From contig NC_058196.1 of NCBI RefSeq assembly GCF_907165205.1, forward strand, positions 28,500,501 through 28,564,500: a stretch of DNA of 64,000 nt, read 5' to 3'. The position numbers and the translations under genes are program-made. Numbering within the stretch: position 1 is the first letter of the stretch; the number at the start of each line of letters is the position of its first letter. Origin of the DNA: Coccinella septempunctata. Its lineage: Eukaryota; Arthropoda; Insecta; Coleoptera; Coccinellidae. Below the pieces are notes generated by a model, which made no database searches, was not told where the DNA came from, and was given only the letters and a program-made list of their open reading frames with translations. Shown here piece after piece: positions 1 through 12,310 of the stretch.

Positions 1-156
1 TTTCGTGTGTTTTCAGAATTTACACTGCTCAAGAATTAAAGTGAATATTCGAGAAAAAACTGACTTTTTGCACTTGAATTGTGCATTTGAGGAGGCGTTT
101 GTTTTGATGGAAGCACAGATTATACGAGGATGAATTGATATTTATTTAGCCTAGAC

Positions 157-418
157 CTTAGAACATAGATACATGGAATGGCCATTCAGTGCTACGAATG
201 AAATGTTTGTAGTCCACACATTCGATGTTTCTAGAGCGACACTAAGGCAGTGGCGTTTTATTGGAAAATTCACATGCGTCCTGTCTATTCGTATTGAAAA
301 TTGATGCGCCAATGATGTCCGAATCAACTGTCTCAATTGTGATTGGCCGACACTAAGCAACTATCTCACTCCAGTTTTTGGAATGTTTATTTTCCATTCC
401 ATGTATCTATGTTCTAAG
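157..418. mobile_element. 262-bp MITE with 25-bp perfect TIRs and 8-bp target duplication
   Basis: The left end CTTAGAACATAGATACATGG (continuing to 25 bp) is repeated exactly as its reverse complement at the right end. The 8-bp sequence GCCTAGAC directly flanks the element at 149-156 and 419-426. An 8-bp duplication is typical of hAT and P superfamily elements, but the terminal bases do not decide between them. It has no coding capacity. It sits inside mariner copy 1, so it is the younger of the two. Confidence 0.9.
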
Positions 419-1274
419 GCCTAGACCAGTTCCACGTATAACAAAAATATTGCGTTACCATAGCAACGAACAATAACTCATTAGAAGTGTCAGTGTGAAG
501 TTTGAGGTCAAGAAAGTAAACCAGAGTTACGCAATAAATTGAAAGAAAGAAGTTATCCACCGAAATTGTGAAAATCGAAAAATTGGAGTATCGAGCTATC
601 ATCAAGTACCTGTATTTAAAAGTGTTAAGAGGTAAGCAGATTTATGAAGTTATGCTTAATACCCTTGGTGATCGATGTCCTTCGTATACGACCGTGAAAA
701 ATTGAACTGCAAGCTTCAAAAGAAGTTAATTTTCCATTGAAGATGACGACCGATCGTGAAGGCTTTTCTGTGTCAATCCCCGAACATATCGATGCAGTTC
801 ATGACATGATTTTATCAGAAGATCGAATTGGGCTAAAACGGATATCTGAAGCACTGAATATTTCATACGTTCGATCTGTGCTCGATTTGAAAACTATGTA
901 GACTTCTTAAACCGAATTGTTACTATACATGAGACTTTGCTACATTTCTACGATCCAGAAACAAAGCAACAATCGATGGAATGGCAATACTTTGGTTCTC
1001 CAAGACCTAAGAAGTTTCGTGTCCAAAAATCTGCTGGAAAAGTTCTTGCTTCAGTTTAATGGGATTGCCTTGGAGTAATCATGATTGATTTTTTGGATAA
1101 GAGTAGAACAATAACCGGAGATTACTATTCGGCATTACTGACCACTCTACGGGAAAAAATTAAAGAGAAAAGACGAGGAAAGCTATCCAGAGGTGTTTTG
1201 TTTTTGCAGGACAACGCTCCTGCACACAAATCTCATGTTGCCATGCAAAAAATTTAGGTTTTGAATTACTAGTA

Positions 1275-2029
1275 GAGTCATTCGGGGTAACTGAGCGCAG
1301 TGGGTAAGTGTGCGGAGTGCGTATATCTCGACTATGCAATGTATGAAAGTGGGGTTCATTTAGGTGAAGCAAGGGAGCAGAATCCCCAAATTAGTTTTTC
1401 ATAGGAGTACGCCGTGCGACGTTTCGTTAACTTTTTATTTGCAATCAATCAAATTCACTAGTTTTCTTGTTAATTTTCACCATCTCTGCAAATTCTGCCA
1501 GGTCCAACTTCCGAGTCCGACAGTGTTAAAAAATATTTTATTCGATCATGGGCATATTAATCTAAATATATAATAAAAAATTTTAGGTTCTCTTAGCTGC
1601 TCAACTCTATAAGAACGTCAATTCAAATTTTGGCTTACTGGGGAAAGTGTGCGCGGGTAAGTGTGCGCATAGATTCATTATTAGGGCATTAGTTCAGTGA
1701 GGAATAAATTATGACATTGTTGATTATCTTGGTTAAGACTCTATCAATATTGCCCTATTTGTTCAGAAAAATATGAAGAGCCACCAACAGGGGAATGTAT
1801 CAAGTGTTTAGTTCACCAGGAATTGTGCCACGAACGATAATGCAGTGCTTATAAAGAGGCGCTTCTGTATTGACATTAAACAGCATTTCTCTAATATTGT
1901 AACATTTTGATGACATTATTTTGTAATTTCTTTTGATCTTATGAATATGTTTTAATTTTCCTAGCTTCAAAATTTGAAACAGGGTATGGCTTGAAAGGCA
2001 AAAGTGCGCACAGTTGCCCCGAATGACTC
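1275..2029. mobile_element. pogo-like non-autonomous element nested in mariner copy 1
   Basis: The ends GAGTCATTCGGGG(T/C)AACTG form inverted repeats and the element is flanked by TA on both sides. The flanking mariner sequence (GAATTACTAG before, ACCCCC after) resumes on each side when compared with the other two mariner copies. Internal copies of a GTAAGTGTGCG motif echo the termini. The TA target and G-rich ends resemble the elements at 22162-23036 and 6203-10082. No intact ORF is present. Confidence 0.72.
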
Positions 2030-2324
2030 TACAACCCCCCTTATTCACCAGATTTGGCTCAATCCGACTATCATCTCTTTCATCAACTGAAAAAAGGTTT
2101 AAAAGCTCGTAAATTTTCTTCCAACGAGGAGGTAATAAAAGCTGTGGAGGTCTAGCTTGCAGAGCAAGAAGAAACTTTTTTTTTGAAAGGTCTAGAGACG
2201 TTGCAGGTTCGCTTTAATAAATGTATCCAATTAAGAGGAGGATATGTTGGGTAATGAAATATTTTGACATTGAAATTTTGTTTGGTTCTATAGTAGCCTA
2301 AGAATTTTTCAATATATCCTCGTA

Positions 2325-3154
2325 TTATCCCCATCGACGAGACAATAACATTTCAATTATCATCTTTCCAAAGCTGAAATTTCTAAACTTTTCATTATTC
2401 TCGTCACTTGTTTATCACTACAGTAATTTTCTTCAGATGCCTTGGTGAGTTTTGTAAGTAGGCTTCGATATTTTTCTGATACATGTCTTTATATGTCATG
2501 TACAACAAATATGCCTCAATCCAAAAATGAATTGAGGACTGTCAAAGTCTACAAGAAGAAAAAACTTTCAAAATCGATACCGATATAAGCTTGATTCCAT
2601 TTACCTTGGGGCAGATTGAGCAGAGTGTCACCCTTCTTGTCACGTCTGTAAGTCACCGAAATGAAAAAACGTCCAACTTCGACCGACACGTTATTGTTTA
2701 CTGTCGGACTTATCGATTCTTATTCCCCGATGTCGGGAAGGCAGAAAAACTCTAACGTCTCATCTATAAATCAAATGTTTCATAAATTCGGTACGAAATG
2801 TCTTATTCCATAAAAAGTTCGAGCTCTGGGAGAGCAACGACTGGAATCTGAAATGTTACCGGTGATAAATTCATTCTAATTGAAAAGTTTGAACTACCCA
2901 GACCTCCGTGTACAGCATAAAATCGGAATGTGGGTCTAACGTGAATTGGGAGCTGAATAGTTCTGGATTACCTATATTGAAAGATCAACGTAGAGAGGAT
3001 AGAATATGTTCTAGAATACAGAATTGAGGGTATTCTCGCTGATCTTTTATTTATAGCATAAGCATAGTTTTCTATGATGTACATTGAGATGGCTCATGGT
3101 TTGGGATTCAAGAACAATTCAAAATACGCCTTACAACAATCATCATATCTATTA
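2325..3154. other. unassigned intronic sequence
   Basis: AT-rich sequence in which I see no recognisable gene, RNA or repeat. Confidence 0.5.
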
Positions 3155-3706
3155 TATACAGGTGCCCCAAAACTAATGAATCAAACGTCACACCACGATA
3201 GAGTAGATCAATTACTATCGAATGACACCAACATTAGTTGAGCGAAAATGTACCGTTTTTGAAAAAACCTAACCTATAGTTGCCGATTTTCGAACTATTT
3301 TTTCAATCACAATGCCAATTTGTGATTAAGGATAGCGTTTTGCTCCCATATTATCATCCCTATAGAGGGGGTTTATTCTGTGTAATAAAAATCATGTAGA
3401 AAAAACAATTGTTTTAATTCACATTTACTTAGGTTATCGATTAACTACTTAAAATAATTTCAATTAGGGCAGATAAAACAATAATCTTAGTTCAATATAA
3501 TTTAAAATCTATATCCTTTTTCACAAACTGGCCCAGTGATTGAGGAAAATAGTTCGAAAATCGGCAACTTTAGGTATTTTAATAAAATTCTGATTTTTTG
3601 GAAACGGTACATTTTCGTTGAACTAATGTTGGTGTCATTCGATAATATTTGGTCTACTCTATCGTGGTGTGACGTTTGATTCTTTAGTTTTGGTACACCC
3701 CGTATA
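3155..3706. mobile_element. foldback MITE with long inverted arms
   Basis: The left end TATACAGGTGCCCCAAAACT pairs with the right end, whose reverse complement is TATACGGGGTGTACCAAAAC. Similarity continues inward for about 150-170 bp on each side, with indels. TTA lies directly outside both ends (3152-3154 and 3707-3709), so a 3-bp duplication is possible. There is no coding potential; apparent reading frames simply cross the arms. Confidence 0.83.
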
Positions 3707-3855
3707 TTATATGGGATAAAGCAGCAATTTTTATCTTGTCGACTTTCAAAGAAAGCGGTATTACCCAAGAACTACTACTGGACTAATATTGTTGCATCCA
3801 ATAATGGATTAAATGAAAATCTGCCTTATGTCAGTCAACAATTCAATTATTGTTG

Positions 3856-5014
3856 GGGATATACTCGAGCGTCTTGTAGACCTAGTGGATTTTGAAAGTT
3901 GAAAAAGGTTCTATGATGTATGCACTTTTAGCGGTGGGGAAAGCGTCTGCAGGGTCTCAAATATGTAAAAACATCGTGTACATACTCAGGCGTGTCAGAT
4001 TAAGATACTGTATATGCCCTACGTGTCTCTGATAATAAATTCATGTTAATCTGACAGTTTGCGTGGTGGGGCTGGCCGTACAGAAGATTTGAAAATGGTA
4101 GAAAAATTTTGTTTTCCAGCGTGTTAAATTTTTAGGAAATATGCTAATTGGACCCAAAGGAAGCTACATTTCAAGAGACTGACAATTTGGACGTGACGTC
4201 AGGTCACAGCGGTCCTTTGAATATGCAAAAAGAAATCGTTACTTGTACATACTCGAGCGTGTCAGATTTTCGTACAGACGTGTTAACCTATTAATCGGAC
4301 ACTAATCAGATGGGGTTTCCTTAATCTGACAATTTGAAGATGATATTAAGCATTTTTTCAAATATCTCCTTTCCTGTACCTCTAATCGTTTCTGTGCTCA
4401 TTATGAAAGTTGTATATAATATAATTCTATACAACTTTTGTCTGAAGCAATTTTACATACTCTTAACCGTTTTCGAGTTAGAGGGCGATAAGGGCGAGGA
4501 GCTTAGCCACACATGCGAAACGCCAAGGTCAATGTAGAAACCCAAACAAAATTTGTAGACAATGTTATGCTCTACAACTGCGAAAAAATTTGAAGCCCAG
4601 GAGAGGAGATAATTCAAAAAAACTGATTTTTGTCACCTTTATGGCCAATTTTTATTGTTTCGTCTTGCTGAAACTGCCAAATTATATTTTTTCCGTTATT
4701 CTTAAATGATTAGCTTCAAAATGAAAAAAAAAGCCATCTCGCGCTCAAGAATGTACACGTGACGTTTTTTTTCTGCAAGTTTGGCGCTCTCCCACACATT
4801 TTCGTCACGCTTACATTGTCAGATTAAGAGAATATATACTTTTCAACATATAATTAACCACATGTATATTAATCTGATACGAGTATGTACAATCATCGTT
4901 TTTTTTCTCACTATTCTGGACAATTCCCCCTGTATACAGGTCTAATTTTTGGTAAAGGTACTCTACAGGGGCCAGGGTATCTCCCCTCATATTAATCTGA
5001 CACGCTCGAGTAAA
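3856..5014. repeat. element built from repeated CTCGAGCGTGTCAGATTAA motifs
   Basis: The motif TACATACTCGAGCGTGTCAG and variants occur in forward orientation near 3861, 3976 and 4244, and in reverse orientation near 4869 and 4990, so the ends are inverted. A partial copy of the right-hand 140 bp lies inverted at 34185-34345. No protein is apparent. It is probably a non-autonomous DNA element of unknown superfamily. Confidence 0.55.
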
Positions 5015-5045
5015 TCCCGAATTTCCTTCTTGGACTCCCCAACTA

Positions 5046-5085
5046 TTAGGTTAGGTTAGATTAGGTTAGGTTAGGTTAGGTTAGA
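5046..5085. repeat. interstitial TTAGG-type tract, eight 5-bp units
   Basis: Eight consecutive 5-bp units are present, six exact TTAGG and two TTAGA (units 3 and 8). TTAGG is the canonical telomere repeat of most insects. A second, five-unit tract lies at 31863-31887. Confidence 0.9.
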
Positions 5086-6200
5086 TCAATGTTGTACCAA
5101 TATTCGTCTTTTAAACTAATTAAAATAAGATTTTCTGTTGGAAAATCTTTCCCATCCCTCAAAAGCCCCACAACTCTACCAGACTAAAATCCTTTGAAGC
5201 TAGCTTTATAAAACACGTGGTCTCAAGTCAACTACAACAAACATAGTAGAACCCTATTAAGCGAGTGGATGGTTGATTATCAGACGGTGTCAATTGGACT
5301 CACAACACTGCAGCCTCTTAAACTTGTCTCGCGAAAAAACGGCATAAAAAGTTCTTTTATAGCCGAACTAACCTGAGTTCAGTCAGAAGGTGTCATTGGA
5401 CATCGAACTTTCCAACAGCTTTCCCTGACAGCCAAACGAAATTTCGGACAAAAAATGTCAAAGTCCCACTCCCGGCTGAAAGCGGATCCATTCAATAATA
5501 GATGAACTTTGACCCGGACCTCGGCGGTCTGGCAGAGTCCACTCCAACTGCCGGACCAGATCGCTAATTTCCACTTCCATTCTGTCCATTAAGTGCTTAT
5601 TCATCCGATTTTTATGGTCGGTGCCCGGGCTGCGGGCCAGCAAATGAAATAATGCCCCACGGTCCGTCCGTTCTCCCCGCTCACAGGTGTCTCATTTATG
5701 TTTTAAATGCTCATAAGATGAGAATGTCAACCGTCGTTAATTTTTCATGGGATATGAGTCTCGCAATTTCGCCGCCATTCAATTTTCCATGCATCTCATC
5801 GTCCGTCTGCTGCTCCGGTCGGAATTTTCCATGCTTATGTTCGGCGTAATTGGAAAGGGAGGAAAAGAGCGCTTTTTGAATCCCGCGGAATTCCAGCCAT
5901 TGCGAGGGCCGTACGACAAAGAGTTTTTTCCGGCCTATGTCTTCTCATGAAAAAAATTTGTCGACGAAACATCAGGAATGATTAGGTATGTTCTAAAGTT
6001 GAAGCTATGAGCTTTGAACAAACACTTGAACTGATATACAAGCCAGAAGGTGAATCGAAAATGTCGAGCAATATTGATAGAACACCAAAAAACTTCCGAA
6101 ACCGCTTATTAACTGTGCTAAAGCCCTTGAAGAGCTCCTAACCTAACCGTTCTTGACTTTTAATATGGATTCCACAATCTACTTCTCCAAAATAAAATGA
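5086..6200. other. unassigned sequence, locally GC-richer
   Basis: 5400-5950 is less AT-rich than its surroundings and has short open frames on both strands. I recognise no protein and see no splice structure. It could be a conserved non-coding element, but I cannot test that. Confidence 0.4.
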
Positions 6201-7298
6201 TAGGGGTAGTCCGGGAGACTTGCTCAGGTAGGAGACTTGAACCACCTCAAATATTTCAATTCACATTCTTCTTTCTTTATAAAACCTTAAATTTGCTCAC
6301 ACTCGATGAAAATTTTGACAACCACAGTGTTTAGCAACATTGAAGCTTGTATGGCTGTGTTTAAAATAAGCAATTCAGTCAATAGTAATTGATTTTCCTG
6401 GTGCACAGTGCCCATGATGCTTATAAAGTCTTCAACAGTATTTTTTCTACTTCAAAGATACTGTTTGATCATCACACGAAATTGCTTGAAGAAAAATAAC
6501 AAAACTGGGGTCCCTGAAATGACACTAATTTTCAAGCAGACGGTCAGAATGCCATGAAATTTCGTCGTCTTTCTTTGACGCCATTTAATGCTGCGCTGAA
6601 TGAATCTAGGGGGAGTCCGGGAGACTTGCACAGGTAGGAGACTTGAACCACCTCAAATACTTCAATTCAAATTTCGCGCTACCGGTATCGTGAATAGCTT
6701 GCGACATACTCGTAGCAAGGCACAACTAGTGGCGGCTCCATTTTGGCCGCCATCAAAACAGTTCGGGAGTGAAAGGGTTGAACGTGATTTTGTTGTTAGG
6801 AAGTAAGAAATTGAATAATTTTTGTTTGTTACACTGTCTAAAAAGTTTAATAGGTGCGTGGTGTTATTTAGTTTTATTGCTTTCATTGATTAATATTGTT
6901 TTACAAACGATGATCCTTTTTCATAGTAGTTGTGAAAGTTTCAAGAAAACATCTGTTAAATAGACTAAAAGGGAGTGCGGGAGACTTGATCCATGCTATG
7001 GTCTAGAGACATAATCAGTGGTCCAAGTTTCCCGCACTGAGCTTAGATAATAGTTTTGTTCAAAAAAATAAAATAGAATAATAGAAACAAATATAAAAAT
7101 ATACAAAGTTTCAAAAAAGTAAAATACATCTCGGAAATAAGTGAGATAGAAAATATGTATTTCATACGCTGATACATCTGATGATGAAAACCTTGACATA
7201 GACAATCGTTGGTCATTGGAAATTGTTTTCTTTCAATGTTTTTCCTGATAAACAAACTTATGGTCAAGTCTCTCTCGCCCCCTGTTCAACTCCCCCAT

Positions 7299-9877
7299 CA
7301 CCGAAAGAAAAGATTCAATGAGAAAGGTTTACCAAAAATATTTTAATTAGTATTGATATATTTATCACTCCCCGATCAAAATAACTGTACTTGCTTTATA
7401 AATTGAGTAACTACGATTGTTAAATCGATTTTATTACCATTTCCTCATAACACCAATGGATATATTTCATTACCATATCAGAATGAGGAATTCCCACAGA
7501 AAACCAAAGTTCTCTAGTCAGTGTCATATAGCCTTAACAATTTGATGTTACTATAAGATATATTTTAATTCTCGAAATTTAAAAAACGTTTACTACTGCA
7601 GTTACATGTTGATGCATTACGAAACCGAAATATAAGCGAATATATCCGAATCCTCCAAATGACGAGGATCCCCTGACTTCCCGGGTTATATCTGCCGGGT
7701 AGCAGGTGTTCATTCGGCGATAGTTAGGTATTGGTTACGCGTCGTTAGAGTAAATATTAAAATTGAAGGTGGATTAAAATTGAAAGTGAAAAAGTGAAAT
7801 TTCCAATCATAGATCGTATAGTGTCTCAATGGAGAGTCCAGCACGCTTTGTAAATTTATTCAAAGTTGGGGTTTAGGGGACTACATACAAAAATTGAGTG
7901 GTAAGTTACATTTTTGTAAATTATTTATAGCATCACCCATTTAACTCTTATTGAGTACATGCTAGAAGTTTCGAAAATGAATTTCTTAGATTTCGATAGG
8001 TACCTATGACCTTAGCTCTATGCTCTATGCTATCCAATGCTCAAAACTTTGTCACTCCGTAATTTTTTCGATTCGCGCTTTCAGGGCGCCATTTTGGAAA
8101 AATGATGGCCAATATATGTTTTTCAACTTTCTCTTTTGAGTTTAAGTTCACGATGATTATTTTTTATTTTATACATTTGACCATTTGTAGACTCAATTGA
8201 CTTATAGAATCATATATAATTTTTCGTCCTGGTTTTGGATTTTCTCGCGAATAACAGATTAGATATCAACTTGAATGTAATTTTTAGAATCTGATAACTC
8301 GTTGCAGAAATATATTGGTCGTGTGAAAAGTGTTTGCAAAACGCGTAAATCCGTGAAGCACTTTTCCCAATATGGTGGATATGGCGGCAGAAGGCAAACT
8401 TTTTCGACTACATTCATTTTTCGTTTCAGATGAAGGTATCGATTATTCAAATTTCCAGTTGATGTATGATGATGATGATACCCTCAAAGAAATCTTCCCA
8501 AAAATTGGACCAAGAATGGTTTTCAAAAAAATGTTACGAAATCTGCGATTAGAAAATGAAATTCAACATTCATGTTCAAATGAAGTTAATCTAATGGCGA
8601 GTCTAATGGTAATAATTTTGCGACTCGTATAACTTCTTGAACGAATGCGTATATAATTGATTCATAATTTCTGAAGGGTGGAAGTTTTATTTTCATTTCG
8701 TGTGTGATTCCTATTAACAGTAAGTACAAAAGTTCCTGAGTTCCTGGATAAATATTTATTTTTTATGTTATATAAATCATTACGATCTCCTTTTTATTAT
8801 ATGTTTATGGATATTTTTTATTTTTTCATGAAGAACATGTTTTTTGTCTGTGATGGATTTTAAGTATTGGCTTTGACTTTAGGACTGATGTGTATGTAAC
8901 AGTTCAAAACAAAATTATAATTATGAACAATAAAGTGCTATAATGTGATACTATTGTTTATATATATATATATATTTACCCAAATACCAGACCATTTCAT
9001 ATCTTAATTTCAAAATGATGCAGTTGAATCATTTTTAATCTTATATGACATTGTGAATTCAGTGCGTTACAATTTACTAATGAAATCAATACACCTGTAG
9101 GTGTAGGTAAATGAGTGTTCATGAGCATTTCAATTATATGGTTGTCTGAATCCATTTAAAAACTTTTGTAAGTTATATTGATTTTTTCTACTGCTATAAT
9201 ACAGACTTAACCAACATGTCAGAAAAAATGAACCAATTCATTGCTATTTATTTTTGTTAAGTTACACGCTCATCTGAGTGCAACATATCAAAAATGTAGT
9301 AATTAATTCGTCCATTCTTCTGGCCGGAAATATATAGCAACGTTAGCCCATTTTGTAGTGTGGTAATAAAATAATTCAATTAGTCTGGTCAAAGAGCTTG
9401 AAAAAGATAATCATATGGGTTTACTAGGGCGGCTAGATAAGTTTACTAATATAGTAAAACGGAATTGCAAACGTAGTTATAGAAGCTTACTACGGCAATG
9501 AAATGAAGTAATGTAAAGGAGTTGATAAAAGATTCAAAGTCAGTTATAAAAGTTTACTAAGGTAGTGAGACCGTGCTACGAACGAAAGTTATACTGTATT
9601 ACTGCGGTTCTTTCACTGAGATACTGGAGCAATAAAGAAGTTTACAACTGTAGACAAATAATTCAATAACGGTAATAAATCTTGAAAAACTCTTATAGTC
9701 TAATCACTAGGATAGTTTTTGTAAGACGGTTTTATTTCTGTTATAAAGAGATATATCATACAGCCATAATGAACCAAATCGTTGTAAACCAAGACGAATT
9801 ATGGGAAGTAAAAAGTTTTGTTGAGGCATATAGTATATGAATTTTCTCACTACTGTTATTATATTTTTTTTTCAGTG
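7299..9877. mobile_element. 2.58-kb insertion with CACYGAAA ends
   Basis: The homologous site in the second copy (around 50163) is uninterrupted, which defines this insertion. The ends are CACCGAAAGAAAAG on the left and, read inward from the right, CACTGAAAAAAAA. AT is present on both sides (7297-7298 and 9878-9879), which fits a 2-bp target duplication. CAC(T/A/C) ends with 2-4 bp duplications are the hallmark of the CACTA/Mirage/Chapaev group, so that group is plausible, but no transposase is visible. The insertion contains the SAM-domain relic at 7829-8632. Confidence 0.7.
7829..8632 (+). pseudogene. two-exon SAM-domain gene relic inside the CACYG element
   Basis: Exon 1 (to 7900) ends at a consensus donor GTAAGT, and exon 2 starts at 8430 after a TTTTCGTTTCAG acceptor. 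Spliced, the frame reads FIQSWGLGDYIQKLS then EGIDYSNFQLMYDDDDTLKE and IFPKIGPRMVFKKML. This is a good match to a sterile-alpha-motif fold: a WGLxxYI helix, then an acidic turn, then a KIGPR helix as in SAM-like proteins of insect repeat families. In exon 1 the ATG at 7829 is in a different frame from the SAM reading, so the copy appears frameshifted, and the frame stops at 8632 without further domains. I infer a transposon-carried or captured SAM gene, now dead. Confidence 0.55.
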
Positions 9878-10289
9878 ATGGGTTAGGTAGACATGAACCA
9901 ATTTTCGGTTCCTAAAAACAAATTGCTGTACTTAAAATGATCATCTCCCCATCACTCTACTATTATCTATTGTTACCTATTTGTGCATGATATCTTCTCG
10001 CAAAATAATGAGTTGCTACCATCTACAGATACAACTTAAGTGGCTTTAGAGTGAAAAGGGGTTCAACTCTTCCGGACTCCCCATATATTATGCGTATGCT
10101 TTTGAGTTTCTGCTAAGTCATAAGATAAGTGATAAGTGATATGTTTCAAGGGGTATGCAACCCTGTTTGGTTAAGCTGAGAAGATTATTCATACCGATTT
10201 ACAGGACATTTGAGTAAAAATACAATCTAATGATTGTAATTAGATGCACCTTTAAAGGATGATTTTTTAGCATTCTTGTGATTGAATCA

Positions 10290-10770
10290 TCATCATCATA
10301 ATTGCTGTATCCCGTTACCGAGAATAAACCCTATTTTCTTAGGGCTAGTTGCGACTGTGTGCCTTCCTGTGACTGAAGAGACCCAGCCGTGACCTACAGA
10401 TCCTCCCACACTACGGGCATGGATAGTCACCAACCAGATCTGGCCGCCGCTGTATTCTTCTCGAGTTTCCATTACAACTGTGGACCAAAGACCTCCACTG
10501 TGATCTGTCTAACGCTAGTTGTTCCCAGTTATGATTGCCATTAACTGATTTAAGGGATTGATGCAGTATATCCTTAAACCGCTTATACTGGCCTCCTGGT
10601 TTCCGAGCTCCCTCTGTGAATTCTCCATACATTTTGGGAAGTCTTGTGTCTTGCATCCTCAGAATGTGGCCGCTCCATCTGAGTCGGGGTCTCGTTACTT
10701 GAGCCTCAATTGTTGTGATTGAATAATTCCCAATTAATGACACATTGTAGGTGTAACAAGGAAACTTCAA
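10290..10770 (-). mobile_element. 5'-truncated non-LTR retrotransposon 3' end (family 1)
   Basis: On the minus strand the frame reads RLRWSGHILRMQDTRLPK, then QYKRFKDILHQSLK, then NWEQLALDRSQWRSLVH, the C-terminal tail of an endonuclease/reverse-transcriptase LINE ORF. It ends in a CP(E)CG zinc-finger region that is frameshifted here. The 3' UTR contains AACGGGATACAGCAAT followed by a (ATG)n tail at 10288-10300. Related copies lie at 37483-38100 and, as tail only, at 50928-51029. Confidence 0.85.
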
Positions 10771-10790
10771 TGTTTATAAAAAGATTGCAG

Positions 10791-12005
10791 GGGGAATCAT
10801 GTTAGCTGATGCATTTTATGCCTGATGATGCCACGTACTCATAAACCCCAACCCCGTTTTTCCTGACATTTCCTAAGAAAGTCTTAAAATGATTAATAGC
10901 ACGCAGAGAACAGCTTTGCTCTAATACCTCGGAAGCATGAAATGGAAATGCAAATTTTCAATTTTGCACCTCGTATTGGATTAATTATTTATCTTGACAG
11001 CATTCTCTTTATAAATATTCAATGATAAGGTTCTCGGACATGATTTCATCAATTTCGTTGGGGTATTCTGCATCAGGGGAAGTGTATGGATTAGAAATGC
11101 ATATTTCATGGGCAGGGTGTTATAAAACAATACTTCAAACGAATAATTCTTTGCTTTGCTCACTGTGCAATTCTGAATAGACTCTCCATCAATTAACAAA
11201 AGCTATGTATCAGGTGAAAACGTAGGATTATCCTTTGTCCATTTGAAAAAATTCGAATTCCTTGGTTAGATTCGTAGATGATTCACCAAATATCTGTCAC
11301 AAGAGTAGTCATACCTTATAATAACACATTCTTGATAGCTTCCTTCAGTCTGACTGTCGTCTGGTTTTTCGAAGCATTCTGATTGTGCCAGATACCTATC
11401 TAATATTCCTGGAAAACTGATTTAGAATTCTCAGAATCGATCGTAACCTATGATTATGAAACAGACATGAAATATTAACGTTTCCTCTTCGTGCTTACCA
11501 ACACTATAACAGCCTTTGTGAAAATCCAAATCGAACAAAGGAGCCGGCTGATAACCCATGTATTCCGTACATGAATCAAAACGATTTTAGATTCATCAAT
11601 CCGGCATCGTATCTCTGGGCTGGGTGCAGGGAAGCAGTGCGTGCACGTATTATACGCCTCCCACTGTAGTCGCACGTAAGTGGTATTCGAGAATTATAAA
11701 AGGCGTAAGCGCTCAGCGGGTTAATATAGAGCTTTAGCTAAAGAGATAAAGCGGCTAAAGACGAAGACACGTTGCATTATTCAACGCTGATCCGGCCAAG
11801 GGCACTTTGGATCGCGTCGGCAGGATCGAACTAGCCTGGAGGGAATATTGTTGGGAGGAAGGTCGGGCATCGAATCTGGTTTATTCGATGTATAGGGGGT
11901 TCGTTTATGGGAAATATTTTCATTTATCCAGTGATTTTAACGGAACTGTCCCGGACAAGTTCTTTCCACACGTGGGGAATCCATTGAATTTGGGAAAGGG
12001 AGGAA
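10791..12005. other. unassigned intronic sequence
   Basis: I see no recognised protein, RNA or repeat boundary here. Short frames on both strands look random. Confidence 0.45.
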
Positions 12006-12007
12006 AA

Positions 12008-12310
12008 ATCTTCTTCTTCATGGTCTGACTAGGATTACTCCTGTTTGTGTGCCTCTCATTCTGTTTCCGTTGTTGTTGTTGCCAGTAAGTTGTCCTTCTA
12101 TCTTTTCTTTAGTCTTCCCGTTGGTCTTTTGCTGTATGGTTTAGTATTTTTGCAAATGTTAGCTTATCTGTCAGGTGCCATTCTATCAACATGACTATCC
12201 CAGTATCTCTTCCTTGCTTTCACCCATTTGTTGATTTCCTGGATGTTACATTGCTTCCCTTGTTCTTATTTGTTTGTCTGTCTCTGAGTGTTATACTCTC
12301 TATTGTTCTT
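12008..12310 (-). mobile_element. non-LTR retrotransposon 3' fragment (family 2)
   Basis: Translated on the minus strand, the pieces IQEINKWVKARKRYWDSHV, DRMAPDR and RPTGRLKKR correspond to the C-terminal end typical of insect LINE ORF2 proteins (a conserved W, then RMxxDR, then a GRRxxGRPRKRW-like stretch). It is broken by several stops. The fragment ends with a GAAGAAGAAGA tail at 12008-12023. It differs from family 1. Confidence 0.62.

Larger units (their letters stand above)
125..2322 (+). mobile_element. mariner transposon, copy 1, degenerate and carrying two nested elements
   Basis: The ends match the mariner at 24380-25650: the left end begins CGAGGAT after a TA and the right end finishes ATCCTCG before a TA. 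Between them the transposase reads on the + strand from about 550 to 2180, including the EYRAIIKYLYLK stretch near the N-terminus and the QDNAPAHKSH motif that contains the second catalytic Asp. It is dead. The start ATG is changed, many frameshifts and stops are present, and it is interrupted by MITEs at 157-418 and 1275-2029. Without those inserts the length would be about 1.2 kb, which is normal for a mariner. Confidence 0.88.
6203..10082. mobile_element. large pogo-like TIR element, interrupted, copy 1
   Basis: The left terminus GGGGTAGTCCGGGAGACTTG follows a TA at 6201-6202. The right terminus, read as its reverse complement, is GGGGAGTCCGGAAGAGTTG. A second left-end copy starts at 6609 (GGGGGAGTCCGGGAGACTTG) and an internal G-rich repeat lies at about 6970, so the structure is composite. 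About 1 kb (6290-7290) and 9880-10060 reappear inverted at 49812-51277. A foreign 2.58-kb segment interrupts it at 7299-9877. No transposase was recognised. Assignment to pogo rests only on the TA target and terminus style. Confidence 0.7.

Noticed and set aside
5458..5950. Possible coding exon in a GC-richer patch
   Set aside because: The translations match no family and the frame is open on both strands; left as unassigned.
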